NCBI GenBank assembly: GCA_958510875.1
Contig: OY294071.1
Coordinates: forward strand, 33,572,581-33,636,580
Length of the DNA stretch: 64,000 nucleotides
Origin: Endomychus coccineus
Taxonomy: Eukaryota > Arthropoda > Insecta > Coleoptera > Endomychidae
Direction of reading: 5' to 3'
The translations under genes were made by a program, and so were the position numbers. The notes under the pieces are model-generated. The model had not been told where the DNA came from and searched no databases. It saw only the letters and a program-made list of their open reading frames with translations. The number at the start of each line of letters is the position of its first letter. Within the stretch, counting starts at the first letter, position 1. Positions 60,301 to 64,000 of this stretch are shown here, piece by piece.

Positions 60301-62791
60301 GATTGTAAGTATTTTAGGATCTTTTTGGAAGAACATTCTATCAAAAATTCAAAACGATATTCCTTCTGAAGACACGTCTAGGTAGGTCGAAAACAAACAC
60401 CCATAATTGGCAACCAAAGTTCACTGGACGACCATTTATCAGATAATCCAACAATCTAATGTGAATAGACCAAACATTTATTCACCGAATATTGATTACT
60501 TCATTTATTTCTACAGTGACAATGACAAGTTCCGTTTTGACTAGCTTCTTATCTATTTTGTGTATAATCAGTTACACAACCAACTCGCGATAAACTAAAT
60601 TCTAACCATTCCACTCATCGTGCAGCTATGTCCCGTTCCAAGGGGCCTACCTGCTCTTGTGGGAAAAAATAAAGTATGCACTCCCTTTGGGAATGGGCCG
60701 AACCTTCTTTACTATGTTGACCTCAGATAAGCGGCGAGGTCTAGCTGATACCTCTTCTTGATTGTCTGAAAATGATTGTTATGCTTTTGTCCTAACTGAG
60801 TAATTTGTGATTTCCTTTAGGCAAGTACTCTGTATTTAAGGTTAGAAAAGCTCATGGTATGGAAGCTAATTTAGATGTACCTACCTCGACTAATTTGCTC
60901 TTCCTCATCATATTCTTCATCCTCTTCATTATCAATATTTATTTTTATTTGAGATTCTGTTTCTTCCTCTTGTTCAGACCTATAGGGACGATATTAATGG
61001 TAAATTACTGAGCAGAAGCTATATGATGTTATATCTTTGTTGATACCTTTCCGAGTCATACTGTCCCTCTTCTTCGGTTTCTTCCTCTTCTATGCTGTGT
61101 TCTTCTTCTATTTCCTCTTCTATGTTGGGTGTTATACTTTTCGATCGATTTTGCATTTCCGCTTTTTCTTCTTCTTCTTTCTCGATTGCCGTTAAAGACT
61201 CCGCATCTGCTAAATTATCTACAGCGATAGCCAAGAAAACGTTCAATAGAATATCTGATGATTGTTAAGAATTTTGGTAACATTTTTTAGATATTCCTTC
61301 AGCATTTTCCCTTTACTAATGAATAACACAAAGTTATGGGAAAAAGTTTCAGCTATCACTGTGGCATATTTAGCTATTAGCTAAGTCCCATATGGAGCAA
61401 TACGTTGCTAAAGGTTTTGTCAAATTGTTTGACACTTCACATTTTACCGTTTGCACAATGGCGTACAAATTAGATATCTGAAAGAGTATCCACAATCTAG
61501 ATAGACAGTTGCCAAAACGAGAAATTGTTAACATATTTCGACAGCCCAATATCATAAAAACTACAATATATCGAACTATTAGAGAATGAGAAGAAGGAAT
61601 ACCATGTATTAACCGGCAAAAAGTGGGAGACCACGTAGACTAACACAGTGTCTCATCATGCCAGAGTTACTATATGAACTGGGTATGTGTCCAGAAATTT
61701 TCACATGGTTTTTTGGGCCCTATTGGCCGAGAATTTAGAAAAATGGTTGGGAAGTTCAAAATGAATAACAATTAAGATAAAGTATTAACCAAGCTATCGT
61801 CCAAACACTAATGTGACCAATCAGGCCAAACATTCGTGTCTTTGACGAACACGGACCACAAGCAGAAATTTAACTATTAAATGTTAGAGGATAAGGATCA
61901 CTTGTTAGTAGCACATTATATTTATCGATAAAGAATTCTTGATGTTAAGAAACTTTCAATTTTTTCCCAAAACTTATGTAACAGGTGTTATCAGCAATAT
62001 TAAGCACTAGCATTAGCAGTAAAAGAGGCAGTATATAAGGATACAATTACCGCATATGAAGAGTATTATGAAATATATACAAGCGAGTATACCAGCAGAA
62101 CCAACTCCTCCATAGGCAGCAATACCATCATACATAACAGCGTTCCAATCTTCACCCGTTAATATCTGAAACAAAATATTTTCATTGCTTGCATGATTTT
62201 CATCTGCATTAAGAGATTTTGAAGTACATAAATCGTGAAATAGTAGCTTACTGAGGGGTTATTTTGAACTAGTGTTGATTTTAAAATAGTATTATTTTAT
62301 TCGCTTATGTAAATGATTTTGAGATTCAAGTTAAAATTTTTGCATATTTGTTTTTGATGTATTTCAAAGTTTCGTTTGATTTCGATGACATGGTTTTATT
62401 GACTCGGAACCAAATATTCATAACTTTCTTTAAAAGTAACAAGTAACAACATGTCTGAGAATAAAATTGATGGAATACTATTATTTTGCTCTTGCAGAAA
62501 CAAGAATACTGAATGAATACATGGTGAACCACATATTTGAAAAAACGAGCTATAGCAAATATTATTTTATAGATACGTACTTGGAATACAGTGAGTAAAC
62601 TTTGCCAGAAACTATCAAAATTGGACCTCGGTTTGTTCTCATTTTTATTGAAATTAAATTTTCCTCCAAATACTTGCATACCAAGTAATGCGAATATTAC
62701 TATGAACAAAAACAACAGTAACAGTAGAGAAGCGATTGATTGTATGGAATTCAATAGCGAAGCCACCAAATTCGATAGGGATCGCCAATAC
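42007..62791 (-). CDS. Ca-alpha1D: L-type voltage-gated calcium channel alpha1 subunit, 3' two thirds (Ca-alpha1D / Cav1)
   Basis: Eighteen exon positions on the minus strand join in a single frame to 1358 codons. They cover the domain II S4-S5/S5, pore and S6, the II-III linker, all of domains III and IV, and the cytoplasmic C-terminus. Selectivity-filter glutamates are visible in TGEDWN (II), TFEGWP (III) and TGEAWQ (IV). The C-tail has an EF-hand-like region and the IQ motif [20 protein letters not shown]. That motif is L-type (Cav1): Cav2 channels read GKIYAAMMI at that place. The protein is the pore of high-voltage-activated calcium channels in muscle and neurons, and binds calmodulin at IQ. 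Domain I, the I-II linker and most of domain II lie beyond the window. Two exon positions are duplicated as alternatives. Introns range from 49 bp to several kb and hold transposons. Confidence 0.93.
42309..43902. other. Intron with a decayed LINE
   Basis: Apart from the LINE remnant at 42740-43560, nothing can be recognised. Confidence 0.5.
42740..43560 (+). pseudogene. Jockey/CR1-type non-LTR retrotransposon 3' remnant
   Basis: In several broken frames: [20 protein letters not shown] (RT block normally 'GVPQGSVLGP.LF'), FADD-like remnant, [20 protein letters not shown] and LRKFKK-like tail. This is the usual order of the RT thumb region in jockey/CR1 elements. Many stops; dead. It lies antisense in a channel intron. 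Confidence 0.6.
43903..44231 (-). CDS. Ca-alpha1D: Ca-alpha1D exon (proline-rich C-tail)
   Basis: The acceptor that fits the incoming phase is gtttgtgccag|TCTG, giving [20 protein letters not shown]. The exon is Pro/Ala-rich and ends ASFHGR plus one base before a weak donor (GTTAGC). GC content is well above that of the neighbouring introns. The 3' border is the least certain of the gene. Confidence 0.75.
44232..45907. other. Channel intron, nothing recognised
   Basis: Contains a short GT/CA-rich segment near 44290-44320. Open frames at 45136-45581 on both strands overlap one another and show no domain. Confidence 0.5.
45908..46233 (-). CDS. Ca-alpha1D: Ca-alpha1D exon (C-tail after IQ)
   Basis: Acceptor tttttacag, donor GTAAGT. 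Encodes [20 protein letters not shown] and a Ser/Asn-rich stretch ending NFQVI plus two bases. Phase 0 in, phase 2 out. The intron upstream is only 57 bp. Confidence 0.9.
46291..46956 (-). CDS. Ca-alpha1D: Ca-alpha1D exon (IVS6 end, EF-hand, pre-IQ, IQ)
   Basis: 666 nt, phase 0 both ends. Starts [20 protein letters not shown] (end of IVS6), then an EF-hand-like region ([19 protein letters not shown]), the pre-IQ helices, and the IQ motif [20 protein letters not shown], where Ca2+/calmodulin binds for feedback inactivation. It ends at PEPMHR. Confidence 0.96.
47017..47171 (-). CDS. Ca-alpha1D: Ca-alpha1D exon (domain IV filter, start of IVS6)
   Basis: Begins by completing Gly of [16 protein letters not shown], the domain IV selectivity filter with its Glu. 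Two cysteines follow in the turret (RAKCDKR, KKGCGSD), then IVS6 ([13 protein letters not shown]). Donor GTAAGT. The flanking introns are 60 and 49 bp. Confidence 0.95.
47221..47518 (-). CDS. Ca-alpha1D: Ca-alpha1D exon (IVS4, IVS5, pore helix)
   Basis: Acceptor tattattttag. Encodes [20 protein letters not shown] (S4 voltage-sensor end with regularly spaced Arg), [20 protein letters not shown] (S4-S5 and S5) and [18 protein letters not shown] (pore helix). Ends one base into the next codon. Confidence 0.95.
47519..48263. other. Channel intron holding a Penelope-like remnant
   Basis: See 47575-48125 for the element. The remaining edges are short intron ends. Confidence 0.5.
47575..48125 (+). 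pseudogene. Penelope-like element remnant, antisense to the channel gene
   Basis: Plus frame: [20 protein letters not shown] (GIY-YIG core), then decayed sequence with [17 protein letters not shown] and [16 protein letters not shown] pieces of the domain tail. A hammerhead-like terminus follows at 48078-48110 (…TTGTCAC…GTGACGAAACG) with a degenerate core. It is a different family from the 29.9-kb copy. Confidence 0.6.
48264..48347 (-). CDS. Ca-alpha1D: Ca-alpha1D exon (IVS3)
   Basis: 84 nt, phase 0 both ends. [19 protein letters not shown] and IDIVYQEVN. Acceptor ttttgcag, donor GTAAGT. Confidence 0.93.
48404..49022 (-). CDS. Ca-alpha1D: Ca-alpha1D exon (III pore, IIIS6, III-IV linker, IVS1-S2)
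   Basis: 619 nt. [15 protein letters not shown] leads to the domain III filter [20 protein letters not shown] (Glu in TFEGW). IIIS6 ([20 protein letters not shown]), the short III-IV linker ([19 protein letters not shown]), IVS1 ([16 protein letters not shown]) and IVS2 follow. Acceptor gtatttttag, donor GTATTG. Confidence 0.96.
49094..49160 (-). ncRNA. Hammerhead ribozyme fold, copy 1 (core G5A)
   Basis: Minus strand: stem I in two parts, GTTCTG/CAGAAC (49148-49143 with 49111-49106) and CACAA/TTGTG (49160-49156 with 49098-49094), around an internal loop. The core is CTAATGA, stem II GTC/GGC with loop CGAGAA, then GAAA, a minimal stem III and an ATT cleavage triplet directly before CAGAAC. 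This is a complete type I layout. The one defect is G5 to A in CTGATGA, which should abolish cleavage. Confidence 0.65.
49420..49490 (-). ncRNA. Hammerhead ribozyme fold, copy 2 (core A14G)
   Basis: Minus strand: core CTGATGA intact, stem II GCC/GGC with loop CGAGAA, but GAGA replaces GAAA. Stem I GTTCTG/CAGAAA is one pair short and the outer stem CACAA/TTGTG is kept. The cleavage triplet reads ATC. The two copies carry different core mutations, so the ancestral repeat probably had an active hammerhead. Confidence 0.65.
49565..49617 (-). CDS. Ca-alpha1D: Ca-alpha1D mini-exon (domain III turret)
   Basis: 53 nt: acceptor ctttaatttag, donor GTGAGT. Encodes [17 protein letters not shown] plus two bases, the extracellular segment between IIIS5 and the pore helix with two cysteines. 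It joins IIIS5 (…GVQLFK) and the next exon in frame. Confidence 0.88.
49618..50784. other. Channel intron, nothing recognised
   Basis: AT-rich intronic sequence with no assignable element. Confidence 0.45.
50834..50863 (-). ncRNA. Hammerhead-like motif of the Penelope-like copy
   Basis: Minus strand CTGATGATGGCTACTTCG then TAGCTGAAAGGTC: intact CTGATGA and GAAA around a GCTAC/GTAGC stem, GGTC before the presumed cleavage site. One or two unpaired nucleotides flank stem II, and stem I is weak. Confidence 0.45.
51012..53164 (+). mobile_element. Mariner/Tc1-superfamily element with ~495-bp terminal inverted repeats
   Basis: Ends CAAGGTGTTCCATCTCAGAC…/…GTCTGAGATGGAACACCTTG. The inverted match extends from 51012 to 51508 and from 52671 to 53164, which includes the last codons of the transposase frame. 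It sits inside a Penelope-like fragment whose uninterrupted homologue is at 29998-30640. Flanking bases (TATA left, AATA right) fit a TA target. Confidence 0.88.
51678..52791 (+). pseudogene. Mariner-superfamily transposase (frameshifted)
   Basis: N-terminal helix-turn-helix [20 protein letters not shown] with [29 protein letters not shown]; first catalytic region around [20 protein letters not shown] (a D.AWF-type block in related enzymes is degraded). The second block is [11 protein letters not shown] and the third [35 protein letters not shown]. At least three frameshifts or stops separate them. The family is the one with a DUF4817-like N-terminus common in insects. The C-terminal codons overlap the inner part of the right terminal repeat. 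Confidence 0.8.
53797..53824 (+). ncRNA. Hammerhead-like motif of the second Penelope-like copy
   Basis: Plus strand CTGATGGTGGTTACTTGG then TAGCCGAAAGCTCC. The core has CTGATGG in place of CTGATGA, probably inactive. Confidence 0.35.
53881..54249. other. Channel intron, nothing recognised
   Basis: Contains a short (AC)n-like stretch at 54098-54120. Confidence 0.5.
54250..54357 (-). CDS. Ca-alpha1D: Ca-alpha1D IIIS5 exon, alternative b
   Basis: 108 nt, acceptor gtggctag, donor GTAATA, phase 0 both ends. Encodes [20 protein letters not shown] then [16 protein letters not shown]. It is the same 36-codon segment as 55674-55781 with five amino-acid changes (H/Y, Q/K, V/I, V/M, C/Y) and many silent ones. 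Confidence 0.9.
54358..55673. other. Intron between the two IIIS5 exons
   Basis: No element recognised. This 1.3-kb segment separates the alternative exons and is where any splice-choice control would be expected. Confidence 0.5.
55674..55781 (-). CDS. Ca-alpha1D: Ca-alpha1D IIIS5 exon, alternative a
   Basis: 108 nt, acceptor tctgtctctag, donor GTAGGC, phase 0 both ends. Encodes [20 protein letters not shown] then [16 protein letters not shown] (S4-S5 linker end and S5 of domain III). The starting His-Val-Val-Gln-Cys matches the usual Cav1 sequence. Confidence 0.93.
55895..55982 (-). CDS. Ca-alpha1D: Ca-alpha1D exon (IIIS4 voltage sensor)
   Basis: 88 nt. Encodes [20 protein letters not shown] and AINRAKGLK, the S4 helix with Lys/Arg every third residue. 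Acceptor ttttttctag, donor GTAGGT. Confidence 0.95.
56124..56290 (-). CDS. Ca-alpha1D: Ca-alpha1D exon (IIIS2-S3)
   Basis: 167 nt. [20 protein letters not shown] (S2), [19 protein letters not shown] (S3). Acceptor atgtttcag, donor GTAAGT. Confidence 0.95.
56343..56475 (-). CDS. Ca-alpha1D: Ca-alpha1D exon (IIIS1)
   Basis: 133 nt. [20 protein letters not shown] and [19 protein letters not shown]. Acceptor ttattttag, donor GTAATA. The first base completes the Arg shared with either linker exon. Confidence 0.94.
56476..58171. other. Channel intron with an R4-like fragment
   Basis: Contains the R4-family piece at 57003-57725 and otherwise unassigned AT-rich DNA. Confidence 0.5.
57003..57725 (-). 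mobile_element. Internally deleted R4/Dong-like retrotransposon copy
   Basis: 57003-57261 (minus) repeats the 3' coding end and UTR of the element at 14248-16246: [20 protein letters not shown] versus the same string, and the UTR start 'gaagctacttaccgac'. Upstream, 57270-57725 is a GC-rich minus frame ([20 protein letters not shown]…) without an RT motif, plausibly the element's 5' region. That would make this a deletion derivative lacking RT. Confidence 0.55.
58172..58295 (-). CDS. Ca-alpha1D: Ca-alpha1D II-III linker exon, alternative b
   Basis: 124 nt, acceptor accgttgcag, donor GTGAAA. Encodes [20 protein letters not shown], then [35 protein letters not shown] is the usual Cav1 end of the II-III linker. 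It enters with one pending base and leaves two, exactly like the exon at 60651-60765. Confidence 0.92.
58296..59035. other. Intron between the two linker exons, first part
   Basis: No element recognised before the satellite array. Confidence 0.5.
59036..59960. repeat. ~315-bp satellite family, array 3
   Basis: Units recur at about 59051, 59362, 59678 and 59862 ('attctaccattagtttccac', 'cttagacgctaagacaac'). Spacings are 311, 316 and 184 bp, the last unit carrying a deletion. Units 2 and 3 are nearly identical, showing recent homogenisation. Confidence 0.9.
59961..60650. other. Intron between the two linker exons, second part
   Basis: Nothing recognised. Confidence 0.5.
60651..60765 (-). CDS. 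Ca-alpha1D: Ca-alpha1D II-III linker exon, alternative a
   Basis: 115 nt, acceptor tttcag, donor GTAGGC. Encodes [20 protein letters not shown] and [17 protein letters not shown]. Shares ARPRRLSE and a PIP…F.FS end with the exon at 58172-58295 but diverges elsewhere ([12 protein letters not shown] against [12 protein letters not shown]). Same entry and exit phases. Confidence 0.88.
60885..60979 (-). CDS. Ca-alpha1D: Ca-alpha1D exon (acidic II-III linker)
   Basis: 95 nt. [20 protein letters not shown] then [11 protein letters not shown]. Strongly acidic, low complexity. Acceptor ccctatag, donor GTAGGT. The phases fit its neighbours. Confidence 0.85.
61047..61254 (-). CDS. Ca-alpha1D: Ca-alpha1D exon (IIS6 end and start of II-III linker)
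   Basis: 208 nt. [20 protein letters not shown] (cytoplasmic end of IIS6), [16 protein letters not shown], then an acidic tract ending QYDSER. Acceptor atcatcag, donor GTATCA. Confidence 0.93.
61255..62044. other. Channel intron
   Basis: Holds a Tc1-like fragment (61450-61700); the rest is unassigned. Confidence 0.5.
61450..61700 (+). pseudogene. Tc1/mariner transposase N-terminal fragment
   Basis: Broken plus frames give MAYKLDI, then [20 protein letters not shown] and [19 protein letters not shown]. This follows the helix-turn-helix pattern '…I...F....I..TTIYR.I...E.G......K.GRP' of Tc1/mariner transposases. Short and stop-containing. Confidence 0.45.
62045..62165 (-). CDS. Ca-alpha1D: Ca-alpha1D exon (domain II filter, IIS6)
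   Basis: 121 nt. [20 protein letters not shown] holds the domain II filter Glu; IIS6 begins [17 protein letters not shown] place the donor at GTATCC (62044-62039), not at the stronger GTAATT six bases earlier. Only the former rebuilds the conserved ICGNYILLNVF across the junction. Confidence 0.88.
62166..62580. other. Channel intron, nothing recognised
   Basis: AT-rich intron between the two domain II pore exons. Confidence 0.5.
62581..62791 (-). CDS. Ca-alpha1D: Ca-alpha1D exon (II S4-S5, IIS5, pore helix)
   Basis: 211 nt. [21 protein letters not shown]5 [28 protein letters not shown] and pore helix [13 protein letters not shown]. Acceptor tgatgattttag, donor GTACGT. One incoming base comes from an exon beyond the window. 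Confidence 0.95.
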
Positions 62792-62861
62792 CTAAAATCA
62801 TCAAAATAAATTAGTACTACATCGATAATATACATGGGTAATGTTTGCTTAACATATAGTC

Positions 62862-64000
62862 GAGGAAATAAAGCATTCCACATTCCAAACCCGGCTCAGT
62901 TGGATGGATTGACATGCGGTTTTCTGCATTCGATTCAGAAAGTGATTTAGAAAATTCGTCCGGTATTTTTTTTGCGGAAAAAATGTATCGCATTTCTACA
63001 GGCAAAAAATGAATTTTTCTGAGTGCACTTTTTGAGGTGAATGAAAAATAATGACTCGAATTGATTTTTCGGGGGTTTTTGGGGTCGCTGAACACGAATA
63101 TGCTATCAAGAAAATTCCCTGAGGTCCCCTTGGACCTCCCCCGGGGTGTCCGGGCGTCCTGACGCCCTAGATATCGATGAAATTAATTATAAAATCATTT
63201 TTAATGTTTGCTAACTGTTTAAAAAGTGATATAAATGTTGCTGGTGATGATTACGACGTGAAAAAACTCTTCTGCAATACCTTTGTTAATTTTCTTAATT
63301 AAATGTAACAAATTCTAGCTCTCGGGGGGTTTTCAAAGTCGCCGATCACGGCTATGACACTCGCAATGTTCTGCAAATAACCTGGGGGTGTTTCTGAGTC
63401 CCTGGAGCCCTGTGTATCTACGTCATCTTCTAGGAATTTGCTAATTTTTTTACATAAAATGTAACAATTTTTGGCTCTCGGGGGTATTTGAAGTCGTCGA
63501 TCACGATTGTGACATTCACAAAGCTGCATAGTCGTGATCCTGATTTTTATTCGTATTGATATTTTCTTAATATCTGAAAAAATATATATCTCTATTTGAA
63601 AATTTCTAGAAGATGACGTAGATACACAGGGCACCAGAGACCCGAAAACACCCCCAGGTGAATTGCAGAGCATTGTGAGTATCATAATCGTGATCGGCGA
63701 CAATAAAAATCCCCAAGGGCTAGAATTTGCTACATTTATTCGAGAAAAATTAACAAATTCCTAGAAGATGACGTAAATACAGAGGGCCCCAGGGACTCGC
63801 AAACACCCCAGGTAATTTGCAGAACATTGCGAGTGTCATAGTCGTGATCGGCGACTTTAAAAACCACCGAGAGCTAGAATTTGTTACATTTAATTGAGAA
63901 AAATTAACAAATTCCTAGATGACGTGGTTACCCGGACTCAGGGTACACCAGGTACTGCAGAAGAGTTTTTTCACGTCGTTATCATGATTAGCAACCTTTA
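62862..64000. mobile_element. Foldback element, left part, running off the window
   Basis: Begins TA|GTCGAGGAAATAAAGCATT, the same terminus as 38372-39412, with the shared 'gcggttttctgcattcgattc'. The interior has repeated and inverted blocks: 'tctacgtcatcttctaggaatt' at 63417 and its inverse near 63605 and 63765, and 'gatcacg' modules at 63075, 63345, 63500, 63690 and 63850. There is no coding sequence. The right terminus lies beyond 64000. Confidence 0.7.

Noticed and set aside
42007..62791. Assignment to Cav2 (cacophony)
   Set aside because: The IQ motif [18 protein letters not shown] and the SPTNR-type II-III linker end are Cav1 features.

Overview
This is an AT-rich, repeat-dense eukaryotic window with arthropod (insect-type) gene structure. 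It has many small exons with clean GT-AG borders, introns from about 50 bp to over 12 kb, and a large load of Penelope-like, R4-clade, hAT, Tc1/mariner, Tigger and MULE remnants. The two recognisable genes have clear insect orthologue groups. A beetle or similar holometabolous insect would fit, but the sequence alone does not fix the order.

Gene 1 (minus strand, 33081 to 7711) is a complete class-A GPCR of the Trapped-in-endoderm-1/Moody family. Five coding exons join in phase to give 342 residues and seven membrane segments. Its very large introns hold most of the transposons in the left half of the window.

Gene 2 (minus strand, from beyond the right part of the window at 62791 down to the stop at 42007) is the 3' two thirds of an L-type (Cav1, Drosophila Ca-alpha1D) voltage-gated calcium channel alpha1 subunit. 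Eighteen exon positions, from the domain II S4-S5/S5 segment to the C-terminus, join in one frame (1358 codons read here). They carry the glutamates of selectivity filters II, III and IV, the EF-hand and the IQ motif. Two positions have duplicated alternative exons: the II-III linker (60651-60765 or 58172-58295) and domain III S5 (55674-55781 or 54250-54357). In the first pair the exon phases make joint use or joint skipping shift the frame. A third, isolated minus-strand exon at 2011-2193 encodes an arginine/serine-rich segment of an unidentified protein.

The rest is mobile DNA. At least eight Penelope-like (GIY-YIG) fragments are present, several next to hammerhead-ribozyme-like motifs. Large palindromes are a theme: 13526-14175 (317-bp arms with a hammerhead-like motif), 22984-23604 (arms with a tRNA-like cassette), 24754-25166, 25366-26837, 38372-39412 and the mariner at 51012-53164 (about 495-bp terminal repeats). 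Several of them, and an R4/Dong-like retrotransposon at 14248-16246, abut (TA)n tracts. A related ~300-bp satellite occurs at three loci (20.0-21.6, 28.3-28.8 and 59.0-60.0 kb).

The most striking single object is a ~330-bp tandem repeat that fills the 542-bp intron splitting the channel's domain III pore region. Each copy carries a hammerhead fold in the sense orientation of the gene. Each also has one different substitution at a catalytic core position.
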